DNA of 18,347 nt. Origin: Verrucomicrobiales bacterium. Its GTDB lineage: Bacteria; Verrucomicrobiota; Verrucomicrobiia; Verrucomicrobiales; Akkermansiaceae. Positions 4,357-12,452 of this stretch are shown here, in pieces. The position numbers and the translations under genes were made by a program. Where the stretch lies: the NCBI GenBank assembly GCA_002729295.1, contig PBTU01000149.1:1-18347 (forward strand), in the 5' to 3' direction. Position 1 is the first letter of the stretch; the number at the start of each line of letters is the position of its first letter. Below the pieces are notes generated by a model, which was not told where the DNA came from, searched no databases, and saw nothing but the letters and a program-made list of their open reading frames with translations.

Positions 4357-6225
4357 ATGGTTCAGCTCAGGAAAGTAGCAGTCACTTGGACTACCCTTTT
4401 TCTGGTCAATCTCTGCTTTGTCGCTTTCACGCTTCATTCTTCCGCTCTCGAACCACCAGGGATTTTTCCTGAATCCGGTAAGCTTGTGGCCCCAACTCTG
4501 GTGAAGTTGAGGAACCCAAACCCTTCCGGGGCGATTTTCTACACTACTGACGGGGCCGATCCACGGGGGGAGGACGGGAGCGTTCGTTCAGGTGCCCAAG
4601 TATACTCCGACTCATTTGAATCTCACGACTTCGGTGGTCCTTTTTCTGCCAACCGATCCATGGTGGTTCAGTGCCGGGTGAAATCAGGAGAAGATTGGAG
4701 TGAACTGAAAACCGCGACTTTTATTGCCGACCAGGATTTCTCGAAACTGCTGGTCACTGAAATCATGTTTCATCCTACGAATGGTCCTCCCGAGTCCGAG
4801 TATGAAGAATTCATTGAGTTTAAGAATACCGGAGAAGTTGCCTTGAGTCTCTCTGGCTTGCGAATTGTAGATTTCACCGAGGAGGGGACTGATGCTTATA
4901 TCAAGTTTACTTTTCCTGAAGGCGTTGTCGTATCGCCGGGAGGATTTGTTGTCGTTGCTGCCAACGCGGAGAAGTTTCAAAGCCTGTATCCCGACGTCCC
5001 GTTCCATGGCGGGATGGCTTCTAGATTCAACAATCAAATAGGACGAATTGCACTCATTGGTCCCGACGGTGGTATTGCGACCCAGATGCGCTACGAAGCG
5101 CACTACCCTTGGCCCGCGGTTCCTGATAATCATGGCTATTTCAAAAAGCGAAAGCCCAAGGTGGGGTTTTCGCTTACTAGAAGGTCCCTCGAATCTAAAG
5201 CGGATCCAGAGCATTTCAGTACGTGGCGTGCAAGCGCCGCGAGACTTGGGTCACCCGGCACGGAGGAGGTTGATCCTAAAATTCCACCACTTGTTATCAG
5301 CGAATTTCGGTCCCGGTCTACCGGGCAGCTGGTAGACCGCGTTGAGATCTACAACCCCACCTCTGCTGCGGTAAGCATTACCGGTTGGTGGCTCAGTTAT
5401 AAAAGAAGCCGACCATATAAACATAAGTTCCCCGAAAATACAGTTGTCCCGGCAAAGGGATACCTGGTCGTGGACGAGGTTGATTTTTGTGCGGCAGGCA
5501 GCGAGATGGCGCTCAGCTCAAAAGGTGATCGTTGTTATCTCTTTTCCGCGACTCCCAAGGGAGAGCTTACTGGTTATTCCCATGGTGTTCGCTTTGAGGG
5601 GAGTGATGAAAACGTGTCCTTTGGCCGGTCTCGAACCTCCGAGGGTGTTGATTATTTTCAGCCCGAATTCTCCGAGAGTTTTGGTTTGAAAAATTTTGGA
5701 TCAAGTTTCATTCCCTTGCTGATTTCCGAAGTGATGTATCATCCGGATGTTGAGGGATTTCAGTACATCGAGCTCCACAATCATTCCAAGGATCCGCTCT
5801 CCCTCTGGCTTTCTGATACTCCTAATCGAACATGGGGTCTGAGTGGAGGAACTGTTGGTCAGAAGGTACCCCAATTCTTGTTTCCCGAGGGCACAACTGT
5901 TCTTCCTGATGCTTACCTCATTTGTGTTCCTGAGTCTGCCGGGTCGGTGTTGGTTCCTGATCACGCTCAGGTTTTTCGGATTCCTGATGACCTTATCTCA
6001 ACAAAACAAGGCATTCTTCGTATTCATCGCCCCTTGGCATCCAAGGGGGAAAAAATTCGATACGTTACTGTCGATGAGGCGATCTATCAGAATCGATTGC
6101 CTTGGGACGTAGGAGCAGGCGGAGGAGGTCAAGGGCTCGAACGAATGAACACGAGCGCTTTTGGAGTTGATCCCCTCAACTGGCGCGCTGGTTTCGTGGG
6201 AGGAACTCCTGGGCGCTCCCGGTGA
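4357..6225 (+). CDS. Secreted protein with chitobiase-C-like domain and three lamin-tail domains
   Basis: A 622-residue protein. Residues 1-~31 form a signal peptide (RKVAVTWTTLFLVNLCFVAF, then SSA). Residues ~33-125 resemble the chitobiase/hexosaminidase C-terminal or Fn3-associated repeat (GAIFYTTDGADPR; MVVQCRVKSGEDWSE). Three lamin-tail domains follow, each opening with the same pattern: LLVTEIMFHP...EEFIEFKNTG (from 131), LVISEFRSRS...DRVEIYNPTS (from 312), LLISEVMYHP...QYIELHNHS (from 454). Such arrays are frequent in planctomycete and verrucomicrobial surface proteins, often beside CotH-kinase domains, which are absent here. Probable role: binding or structure at the cell surface; ligand unknown. 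A near-perfect promoter abuts the start, so it is transcribed independently of the redoxin gene. A GC-rich palindrome follows the stop. Confidence 0.85.
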   Translation: MVQLRKVAVTWTTLFLVNLCFVAFTLHSSALEPPGIFPESGKLVAPTLVKLRNPNPSGAIFYTTDGADPRGEDGSVRSGAQVYSDSFESHDFGGPFSANRSMVVQCRVKSGEDWSELKTATFIADQDFSKLLVTEIMFHPTNGPPESEYEEFIEFKNTGEVALSLSGLRIVDFTEEGTDAYIKFTFPEGVVVSPGGFVVVAANAEKFQSLYPDVPFHGGMASRFNNQIGRIALIGPDGGIATQMRYEAHYPWPAVPDNHGYFKKRKPKVGFSLTRRSLESKADPEHFSTWRASAARLGSPGTEEVDPKIPPLVISEFRSRSTGQLVDRVEIYNPTSAAVSITGWWLSYKRSRPYKHKFPENTVVPAKGYLVVDEVDFCAAGSEMALSSKGDRCYLFSATPKGELTGYSHGVRFEGSDENVSFGRSRTSEGVDYFQPEFSESFGLKNFGSSFIPLLISEVMYHPDVEGFQYIELHNHSKDPLSLWLSDTPNRTWGLSGGTVGQKVPQFLFPEGTTVLPDAYLICVPESAGSVLVPDHAQVFRIPDDLISTKQGILRIHRPLASKGEKIRYVTVDEAIYQNRLPWDVGAGGGGQGLERMNTSAFGVDPLNWRAGFVGGTPGRSR

Positions 6226-6242
6226 GATCGACTTCCCCGACA

Positions 6243-6256
6243 CCCCTTTAAAGGGG
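6243..6256 (+). terminator. Palindromic stem after the lamin-tail gene
   Basis: CCCCTTT and AAAGGGG form a perfect 14-base palindrome 18 bases after the stop codon. It could fold as a tight hairpin, but no T-run follows on the plus strand. It is either a weak or factor-assisted terminator, or a dispersed intergenic palindrome. Confidence 0.35.
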
Positions 6257-6464
6257 GAGATAAGTAAAAAGAGCAGGCGCTTGGTGTTACGGTTGCATGA
6301 GCCGCTTCTCCAGCCACTTTAGGATGTCGGAGATACGGGAGCATGGTGCGGAAATCCCCATGCTTCCAGAGCCTGCTTTGGAATTCTCGCTTGGGGTCTT
6401 GTTCCTTGACGCTTTCGAGAAATAGGTTCCATACTCGCGCCGTTAGTTTCAGAGTCCTAATACA

Positions 6465-7187
6465 ATGGTTAAAATGTTTGAATTCTGTGCGTTGCGCCCC
6501 CTCATGTTTGCGGCGTGTGTCGGAGCTTTCTTGTTTACTTCATGTGGTCCGATTCCCCAATCGGAGACGACTTTGAAAAGTGCGGCGATGCAAGCCTATG
6601 AGAGTTATAACCGGCCTGCTACTTTGCCGACGAATCCTTCCAAGGTTCGCGTGAAAGTTTCCCTAAAAAACCAGATGGCCTATGTCATGGAGGGGAGCAA
6701 GCCGCTTCTCGTCATGCCGGTGACAGTTGGGCGATCAAGTGCGCCGACGCCCCGCGGAAGCTTTCGGATTCGCTCGAAGAATCACTACTACCGCGCTTAC
6801 ACGCACGGATATGCCATCAAGGGGAATGTTATTCGTGGATGCTACTTGCGGAACCGGCCGTCGGGATGGCGGTTCAAGGGGACGCCGATGCCGTATTGGT
6901 GTGAATTTAAATCGGCATACGGATTCCATACCGGCTGGATGAAAAACTTTCCGGCATCAGGTGGATGCCTGCGGATGCATAAGAATGTCGCGCCCAAATT
7001 CTATCGTTTGGTAAAAGTTGGAACACCCGTTTCGATTTCCTACACCCAGTCTGAAGACGCCACCATTGGACAAAACATTCCACGACCTCCGGACTCCACG
7101 GGCTTTCCCGGGAATCCGGATGGCATGATGGCGTTGACACAGGATTTCTTTACGCAACATCAGGCGCCGGTCTTCACAAATCCGTAG
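6465..7187 (+). CDS. L,D-transpeptidase (YkuD) lipoprotein
   Basis: A 240-residue protein. Residues 1-27 are a lipoprotein signal ending in the lipobox FTSC (Cys27), so it is probably anchored in the periplasm. The YkuD catalytic domain covers ~60-195: VRVKVSLKNQMAYVMEGSKP, TVGRSSAPTPRGSFRI, then catalytic His155 in GFHTG and the active-site motif SGGCLRM (Cys168, Arg170). The family consensus is SHGC-x-R; here Gly replaces the His. These enzymes form 3-3 crosslinks in peptidoglycan or attach proteins to it, using an acyl-Cys intermediate. A C-terminal ~45-residue tail is Pro/Gly-rich. I use ATG 6465, but ATG 6474 (same frame, three codons later) is equally possible; a TAATAC box directly upstream suggests a start near there. 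The gene converges on the VWA gene with four bases between stops. Confidence 0.88.
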   Translation: MVKMFEFCALRPLMFAACVGAFLFTSCGPIPQSETTLKSAAMQAYESYNRPATLPTNPSKVRVKVSLKNQMAYVMEGSKPLLVMPVTVGRSSAPTPRGSFRIRSKNHYYRAYTHGYAIKGNVIRGCYLRNRPSGWRFKGTPMPYWCEFKSAYGFHTGWMKNFPASGGCLRMHKNVAPKFYRLVKVGTPVSISYTQSEDATIGQNIPRPPDSTGFPGNPDGMMALTQDFFTQHQAPVFTNP

Positions 7188-7191
7188 GGGA

Positions 7192-8325
7192 TTACTTTTT
7201 GAATTTACTAAACTTTGTGATGAGGGTTTCGAGCTCATCTTTTGGTTTTTGATCGACGGAGGAGGCGTAGAAGGCCGCGCCTGAGCGATCGAAGAGTTCC
7301 GAGATTCGCGCCAGTCCGGCAGGGGTGTGGGCATCACGAAGGTCACTGAACCAATAGATGGCGTCGGTCTTTTTGACGATGATGAGATCCTCCATGGAAA
7401 GGATGACCTGTTCGCGTTGACCGAGTGTTTTTGGTGCAGCATTCCAGGTGAGGGCACAACCGTAGATCTCGCGGTAGTGTGAACCGGGAAAGTTTTTATC
7501 GATCTCTTTTTTGAGAGCGGGGATGTGGGGCTGCATACTGGAGGAGTTATCAAGAATCACTCCCAGATTGGTTGCTTTAAAATTGATGCCACCAACTTCG
7601 CCCTGTTTGGCGTCGTCGTTTTTAGCAGCAGCCAAGGGATCGATTCTAAGGGTGACGAGGAGTTGATCCCGGGTAGTGATGACCTTTACAAGAAGGTCCG
7701 AAGCGGGGCCGTTGGCGTATTGGTCGATGGGAAGCTCAAAGGCTTTGCCCACGTTTGCTCCAAAGAATGCTGCTTTGAGGGCAGTCAGGCTTTTTTTAAG
7801 CTCTTTAATCTGTTCAGAGAGCTCGTCGACTTTCCGCTCGTTGAGCGAGCTGCGTTCGTATTCCTGGTCGCGGGCTTTCTGCGCTTTGGCGAGCTCCATC
7901 GTGGGTTTGCGGGCTTTCCGCTCATAGGCCTTTTGGATTTTTTCGATGGGGCTGGTCCGTGGTTTCTTGAAGTCTGGGGAGGCCAAGGAGGCGGCGCGAT
8001 ATTCGAGAGCGTCCATGCGGAGTTCCAGCGTGCGCTTCTTTTCCGACCCGGTCAGTTCGTCGATATCGATTTGCTTTTTCAGGTTCTCTTCCGTGGTGTT
8101 GAGCCCGGCCAGAATTGACTCCAGAACGGTGAGGTAGCGGAGGTGGAGAAGTGCGGAGAGTCGGTCGCCGGCTTGCAGTCCTTTGTCGTTGGCTGCGGGG
8201 ATTTCGGCAACGCGCTCGGTATAGGATTTCTCCAACGACGTCAAAAGTTCGGCTGGATCGGTCTTGGCCCAGGCGGGGGTAGTGAGAGCAAGAATGAAGG
8301 GGGCTAATAACCTCATAATGAACAT
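7192..8325 (-). CDS. Secreted coiled-coil protein with a von Willebrand factor A-type domain
   Basis: The start is ATG at 8325 or ATG at 8316; from 8316 the protein has 374 residues and a clean signal peptide (RLLAPFILALTTPAWA). Residues ~60-185 are rich in Lys, Glu, Leu and Ala with heptad-like spacing, typical of a long coiled coil. Residues ~250-374 look like a VWA domain: LGVILDNSSSM carries the metal-binding DxSxS (D256, S258, S260), followed by AIYWFSDLRDAH (319-330), which matches the late VWA strand with its Asp. No catalytic site is seen. Function is unknown; VWA domains usually bind proteins through a metal ion. It runs toward the L,D-transpeptidase gene and is divergent from the phosphatase gene. 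No Shine-Dalgarno. An extension upstream of 8325 is possible but has no signal-peptide logic. Confidence 0.78.
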   Translation of the reverse strand: MFIMRLLAPFILALTTPAWAKTDPAELLTSLEKSYTERVAEIPAANDKGLQAGDRLSALLHLRYLTVLESILAGLNTTEENLKKQIDIDELTGSEKKRTLELRMDALEYRAASLASPDFKKPRTSPIEKIQKAYERKARKPTMELAKAQKARDQEYERSSLNERKVDELSEQIKELKKSLTALKAAFFGANVGKAFELPIDQYANGPASDLLVKVITTRDQLLVTLRIDPLAAAKNDDAKQGEVGGINFKATNLGVILDNSSSMQPHIPALKKEIDKNFPGSHYREIYGCALTWNAAPKTLGQREQVILSMEDLIIVKKTDAIYWFSDLRDAHTPAGLARISELFDRSGAAFYASSVDQKPKDELETLITKFSKFKK

Positions 8326-8386
8326 ACTAGCATGAAGCTCGGGGAGGAGCGAAGCAGAAAGAAAATCATTTTGACGGGCATGGCCG

Positions 8387-8414
8387 TTGCAAGGCCTGGA
8401 CGTACTGTCATAAA
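8387..8414 (+). promoter_or_regulatory. Possible promoter of the phosphatase gene, near-leaderless
   Basis: TTGCAA (8387-8392) and CATAAA (8409-8414) have a 16-base spacer, and the ATG at 8420 follows five bases later. The boxes are imperfect, but the geometry is the same as for the promoter at 4323-4350. Confidence 0.25.
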
Positions 8415-8419
8415 GAGGG

Positions 8420-8908
8420 ATGTCTATTCGTCCCTGGTATTGGCCAAAGCAAGGACAGCCCGAACGGACGGAACCTTTCACCTGGATAGTGGAGGGCGTG
8501 ATTGCTGCGTCCTGGTGGCCGGATCCGGAGGTTTTTGAGCTCTTCAAGGAGAAGGGGATTAAATCAGTCGTAAATGTTTGTGAGTTCGATAACCGGCAGG
8601 ATGTGCCGAAGCAGTTCGCCTACCATTTCATTCACGTCCCGGACTACGGGGTGCCGACCGACGAACAAATCGAGCGATTTATCAAGTTGATGGATCGACA
8701 TCACGCGGCAAAAGAGCCCGCAGTCATTCATTGTGTGGCGGGTTGTGGAAGGACTGGGCAGTTCATCATCGCCTGGTGTGCCAAGGCAAATTTTATTCCT
8801 AAAGGAATTGATCCCGTGGAGTGGATTCGCGCCCGCCGGAAGTGTTGTCTTGAGACCGGCGCACAGATCCAGTGTGCCAAACGCCTAACGAAGAAATATC
8901 GAGTCTAG
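8420..8908 (+). CDS. Dual-specificity/tyrosine-type protein phosphatase
   Basis: A 162-residue protein with the Cys-based phosphatase signature HCVAGCGRTG (Cys105, Arg111; HC-x5-R-T). A probable general-acid Asp75 lies in HVPDYGVPTDEQIERF. The N-terminal TWIVEGVIAASWWPDPEVFELFKEKGIKSVVNV is the usual opening of small DUSP-like proteins (strand, helix, strand). No signal peptide, so it is cytoplasmic. It would hydrolyse phosphate esters via a phospho-Cys intermediate; the substrate may be a protein or a small molecule and cannot be told from sequence. ATG 8420 is the only sensible start because an in-frame TAA lies three codons earlier. GAGGG touches the ATG, too close for a normal Shine-Dalgarno. 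The gene is divergent from the VWA gene, with 94 bp between them. Confidence 0.87.
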   Translation: MSIRPWYWPKQGQPERTEPFTWIVEGVIAASWWPDPEVFELFKEKGIKSVVNVCEFDNRQDVPKQFAYHFIHVPDYGVPTDEQIERFIKLMDRHHAAKEPAVIHCVAGCGRTGQFIIAWCAKANFIPKGIDPVEWIRARRKCCLETGAQIQCAKRLTKKYRV

Positions 8909-9197
8909 ATTATTCGGTTTTCCCTCGGATTTTCAGGACCGGTTTTTCCATGGAAAAGGGCAAAGCCCGCGTTGGGGATCTGGATGGGAACAGCGAATAG
9001 GGATGTTGAGATGACGGAAATCATACCCATGCATTTTGCAGATCCAATACCTTTTAGGGGGGCGTGGGAATACAATGACATTGCATTCGATAGAGCCAAA
9101 TGATCGTTTTTTGAGAGCTGGCCTCTTTTTGATCACTTTCTTTGGTCTGAACTGGAGAAATTTGAAACATGTTGGTTCCCGGTGCCGTTCGTTCACC
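8909..9197. other. 289-bp gap with palindromes, no gene
   Basis: The gap contains the perfect 14-base palindrome TTTTCCATGGAAAA (8944-8957), immediately followed by a GGGC-AAA-GCCC hairpin (8958-8968). Together they lie 35-60 bp after the phosphatase stop and may act as a termination or RNA-end structure. The sequence 9036-9197 is in frame with the protease gene but looks non-coding (no signal-peptide sense, no ribosome site). Confidence 0.5.
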
Positions 9198-10037
9198 ATG
9201 ACTAAATTAGTAAGAATCCTTGTTGCGTTTCCTTTTCTTTTGGGGGCGGCAATGGGGCAGGTTGTCATCAACGATTTCGCGATTTTGAGATCAATGGAGA
9301 AGAAGATGTCTCAATGGATGGAGGTCGATCTTGTGTTGAAGGGGAAGGGGCTTGTCGAGGGTTTGGAGAAGGCTGAAAAATCGACGGATTGGGAGGAGAA
9401 GGGGAAATTATGTCAGGGGGGAGGATACGATGAATTGTCCGGTTCGGTGTATTTGATCTCTCACACCTACGATTGCGGGAAGTGTGACAAGTGGCATCTC
9501 GGAGGAGTTGCTACAGCATGGTGTTTGCGGAGTGATGGCCTGATGGTGACCAATTATCACGTTCTCGATAATGACAAAGGCGAGGCTTGGGCTGTTTGTT
9601 CCCGCAAAGGAGAAGTTTTTGAAGTGGTCGAAGTGCTCGCGGCCAGTAAGGAGAATGACCTTGTGGTTTTTCGTGTGAATGGAAAAGGAATGAAAGCTCT
9701 TCGTCTTGGGAAGCCTGCCGAGGTAGGTGAGGACGTCCGGGTCATCAGCCATCCAAACCGCAACCTTTACATGCAAACCACCGGGGAGGTTTCCCGCTAT
9801 TTTAATGAGCCCCGAAAAGGTAAAACCGGACCGGTGCGCATGGGGATCACGGCAGATTATGCCAAGGGCTCTTCCGGGGGTCCGGTGATGAATGCTAAGG
9901 GAGAGGTTGTTGGGATCGTGGCATCCACTAATAGCATCTATTACAACCGGGATAAGGACGGCGCCGCCACCAATCTCCAGATGGTCTTGAAAAACACCAT
10001 CCCGGTGTCTGCTTTGCATAAGATGTTGAAGCAGTAA
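9198..10037 (+). CDS. Secreted trypsin-like (S1C/DegP-type) serine protease
   Basis: A 279-residue protein from ATG 9198, chosen because it gives a signal peptide (TKLVRILVAFPFLLGAAMG); the frame is open further upstream to 9036 but lacks coding sense. The catalytic triad is visible: His121 in VTNYHVL, Asp154 in ENDLVVFRV, Ser226 in GSSGGPV. It ends after the protease domain, so there is no PDZ domain as in DegP/HtrA. A ~80-residue N-terminal extension precedes the domain, rich in Lys/Glu, and Cys72, Cys93, Cys96 (CGKC), Cys109 and Cys134 could form disulfides. Likely periplasmic or extracellular protein processing or quality control. Its stop lies six bases from that of the convergent beta-helix gene. 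Confidence 0.87.
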   Translation: MTKLVRILVAFPFLLGAAMGQVVINDFAILRSMEKKMSQWMEVDLVLKGKGLVEGLEKAEKSTDWEEKGKLCQGGGYDELSGSVYLISHTYDCGKCDKWHLGGVATAWCLRSDGLMVTNYHVLDNDKGEAWAVCSRKGEVFEVVEVLAASKENDLVVFRVNGKGMKALRLGKPAEVGEDVRVISHPNRNLYMQTTGEVSRYFNEPRKGKTGPVRMGITADYAKGSSGGPVMNAKGEVVGIVASTNSIYYNRDKDGAATNLQMVLKNTIPVSALHKMLKQ

Positions 10038-10043
10038 ATGTCG

Positions 10044-11390
10044 CTACTTTATCGTGAGGCCGGCGGATCGTTCAGTGCTGGTCTTTCCTTGGACAGATGA
10101 GGAGTTAATGGAGTTACCTGATCCGTTGCCGGCGAAGTTGATGGCTGCTTTTTCCAATGGTTTCCCACGAGTCTCGGCGAGGGTGCAGCCGGTGATGAGA
10201 ACGTTGTGACAATCCTTGGCGTTGATTCCGTGGGGAAGGCCGTTGGTGAAGGTGCACCCGGTGATGGCGATTCGTTGGCATTTTGCGAGCTCCAGAAGAG
10301 AGGCTCTACTTTTCTGTTCTTTGGGGGCTTCTTCAAGGAAGCTGCAGCCTGTGATGGTACAGTCCCTGCTGTTGCTGAAACGAACACCGGTGCCGTATTT
10401 TTCGGTATGACGCCGGAAGTGGTTGCTGCCGACGGTGATCAGGCTGGAGTCTTCGATGAGGAGATTGCGATTCCCGCAGGAGTAGATGGAGTTTCCGGTG
10501 ATGGTGACGCCGTAGCAATTGGTGAGGTGGACGTTATTCTCCTGGGAGCCGATGAGGTTGCCGGTGATGGCAATGAGTCCGGGTGGCCGGGAGCTGTCGC
10601 GCTTTTCCACGATGCGGATATTGCAGCCGCCTTTGGACTCGGTGGCCTGAATGGTGTTGGAGGCGATAGTGACCTCGTTGACGCTTGCTCCGTCGGCGGT
10701 GGTATCGATCCAAATTTCCGCGGTTGGTTCCGTGGGGAGTTTGGGGAATGAGCGGGGCGCGTTGTTGTATTCGATGTCGTTTCCAGTGATCTGAAGATTG
10801 CGGACCTCCGAACGTTCGATGCGGATGCCCCCAAGCCGGTTGTAGCTAATGTGGGAGGTGGCGATGTTGATTTGATGAAGGTTCAGGCCATCGAGAAAAA
10901 TACCAGCGCCGCGATTATGATAGATATGGCAATTCACGATGAGCACGTTGCGGTTGCGTTTGACGAGATGAATTCCATGATTGGCATTTCTAATCATGAC
11001 GCCATCGATGATGGCCTGCATGGTTTCGGTGAGCTCGATGCCGTCGGCTTCGGGATGAACTCCTTCGATGGCGATCTCGCGAATCTGGGGCATGCGTTCG
11101 TTTTTCCATACTCCGGGTTTTACGGTGCCGGGATCGCCGGTGCCTCCGTGATTGCCGATGAGGCGAAAGGCGGGGCCGGGACCGTCCATCACGATAGTGG
11201 CGGTTCCCAGCGAGCCTGCGATTCCATAAGAGCCTGTTTTGGTCAGGGCAATTTCAAGAGGCTTAGTGATGCGGTAGCTTCCCTTTGGGAAAACGAGGAG
11301 TCCGTCTCCGTCCTTGATGGCGTGATTGATGGCCTCGGTGTCATCAGTTTTTCCATCGCCTGTCGCACCAAAGTTTTTGACGTTGCTCAT
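10044..11390 (-). CDS. Right-handed parallel beta-helix protein (pectate lyase superfamily)
   Basis: I start at ATG 11390 (448 residues), because the protein then opens SNVKNFGATGDGKTDDTEAINHAI, the typical beginning of the pectate-lyase-3 / glycosyl hydrolase 28-like superfamily; an upstream ATG at 11468 adds 26 residues without homology-like character. Residues ~60-430 consist of many ~22-residue rungs with recurring ITGN, ITGC, NRNLLI and similar motifs, typical of a beta-helix. It is probably a polysaccharide-binding or -cleaving protein, but no catalytic residues can be assigned with confidence. There is no signal peptide, which is unusual for a carbohydrate-active beta-helix protein and suggests cytosolic location or non-classical export. 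It is divergent from the senB-senA operon with 94 bp between starts. Confidence 0.82.
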   Translation of the reverse strand: MSNVKNFGATGDGKTDDTEAINHAIKDGDGLLVFPKGSYRITKPLEIALTKTGSYGIAGSLGTATIVMDGPGPAFRLIGNHGGTGDPGTVKPGVWKNERMPQIREIAIEGVHPEADGIELTETMQAIIDGVMIRNANHGIHLVKRNRNVLIVNCHIYHNRGAGIFLDGLNLHQINIATSHISYNRLGGIRIERSEVRNLQITGNDIEYNNAPRSFPKLPTEPTAEIWIDTTADGASVNEVTIASNTIQATESKGGCNIRIVEKRDSSRPPGLIAITGNLIGSQENNVHLTNCYGVTITGNSIYSCGNRNLLIEDSSLITVGSNHFRRHTEKYGTGVRFSNSRDCTITGCSFLEEAPKEQKSRASLLELAKCQRIAITGCTFTNGLPHGINAKDCHNVLITGCTLAETRGKPLEKAAINFAGNGSGNSINSSSVQGKTSTERSAGLTIK

Positions 11391-11484
11391 GAGGGAGACC
11401 CTAGCGGTTTCTTTTTTTGAAGGGAAAGAGGAATTATGAAGGGGGTTTGATTGCTTTGCAGTCGCCAAGAAGGTGGTCTCTGCT

Positions 11485-12447
11485 ATGGATCAGGGTGTGC
11501 GGATTGTTATCGTTACGCCAAAAGCAGGTCAGATAGCTACCGGCAATCGTTGCTCGGCGGAGCAGTGGGTGAGGGTGTTTCGTAATTTGGGACACGAAGT
11601 GGAGGTGAGGGGTGTTGGCGATAGGATGAGGGAGGGATATGATGTGTTGGTTGCCTTGAACGCGAGACGCATTCCCGGTGTGATTGAGGAGTTTAAGGAC
11701 GAGAATCCAGATGGCCGTGTCGTGGTGGTTTTAACTGGAACGGATATTTATCCAGAGGTGGGAGATCAGGCCTTGGTGACGATGCGCTCGGCTGATCGCC
11801 TGGCTGCCCTGCAGTCCAAAGCCCTCGAGCAGGTGCCGGATGAGATGCGTGAGAAAACGAGAGTGATTGTTCAAAGCGCGAGCCCGATTGAGATGAGTCG
11901 GAAGGGCGATTTTTTTGAGGTCGCCGTGGTGGGGCATTTTCGGAAGGTGAAAGATCCTCTTCGGACAGCTAAGGCGGTGCGTCTGTTGCCGTCGGCATCG
12001 AAAGTGCGAGTTCGACAGGTTGGGGGGATTTTAGAGGAGCGGTATGAAGTTTTGATTCGGGAAGAGGTGGCGGAGAATGGTCGCTATGAGTGTTTGGGGG
12101 AGCTTAAGCCCAAAGAAGCATGTGAATTGATAGCGGGATCTGATTTGTTGGTGTTGAGCTCGCATTCGGAAGGAGCGGGGCGGGTCATTGGTGAGGCAAT
12201 TGCTTGTGGGACACCGGTCTTGTCAACGCGGATCGATGGGGTGATGGGTTTGCTTGGCGAGGACTATCCGGGATATTTTCCGGTGGGTGATACCGAAGCT
12301 CTGGCTGGATTGATTGGGAGGGCGGAAAGTGATGATGATTTCTATCAGGAATTAAAGACTGCTTGTGCGGAAGTCGCTTCTTTGTTTTTCCCGGAGACCG
12401 AACAAAAGGCATGGCAAAAGATGCTGGATGAGCTTACAGAGGAGTAA
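11485..12447 (+). CDS. senB: Selenosugar synthase SenB (GT-B glycosyltransferase, TIGR04348 type)
   Basis: A 320-residue protein. I choose ATG 11485 over GTG 11473 because AAGGTGG at 11470-11476 gives a suitable ribosome site. The N-terminal half reads IVIVTPKAGQIATGNRCSAEQW...LGHEV; then VVVVLTGTDIYPEV and ALQSKALEQVPDEMREKTRVIVQSA follow, which I recognise as this family's pattern (T-G-T-D-x-Y, then x-L-Q, then x-x-Q-S-A). The C-terminal half is a GT-B fold with EGAGRVIGEAIACGTPVLST as sugar-nucleotide site. In the published selenoneine pathway SenB joins selenophosphate to a UDP-sugar to make a selenosugar. The neighbour five bases downstream is SenA, which supports the call strongly. No signal peptide, so cytosolic. 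Alternative: a generic family-4 glycosyltransferase, less likely in this context. Confidence 0.85.
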   Translation: MDQGVRIVIVTPKAGQIATGNRCSAEQWVRVFRNLGHEVEVRGVGDRMREGYDVLVALNARRIPGVIEEFKDENPDGRVVVVLTGTDIYPEVGDQALVTMRSADRLAALQSKALEQVPDEMREKTRVIVQSASPIEMSRKGDFFEVAVVGHFRKVKDPLRTAKAVRLLPSASKVRVRQVGGILEERYEVLIREEVAENGRYECLGELKPKEACELIAGSDLLVLSSHSEGAGRVIGEAIACGTPVLSTRIDGVMGLLGEDYPGYFPVGDTEALAGLIGRAESDDDFYQELKTACAEVASLFFPETEQKAWQKMLDELTEE

Positions 12448-12452
12448 GTTTC

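Noticed and set aside
6297..6464. Short open frames in both strands before the L,D-transpeptidase gene (for example 6297-6425 plus; a minus frame with WKHGDFRTMLPYLRHP)
   Set aside because: Both strands read open over the same bases and neither shows a recognisable family or start signal. It may be a decayed gene fragment, but I cannot support a call.
8326..8547. N-terminal extension of the VWA gene to 8547
   Set aside because: It would put 74 residues without hydrophobic or domain character before an obvious signal peptide and would overlap the phosphatase gene start.
10206..10751. Long plus-strand frames opposite the beta-helix gene
   Set aside because: They mirror the repetitive rungs of the real gene in antisense (Gly/Asp/Val-rich strings) and have no start signals.
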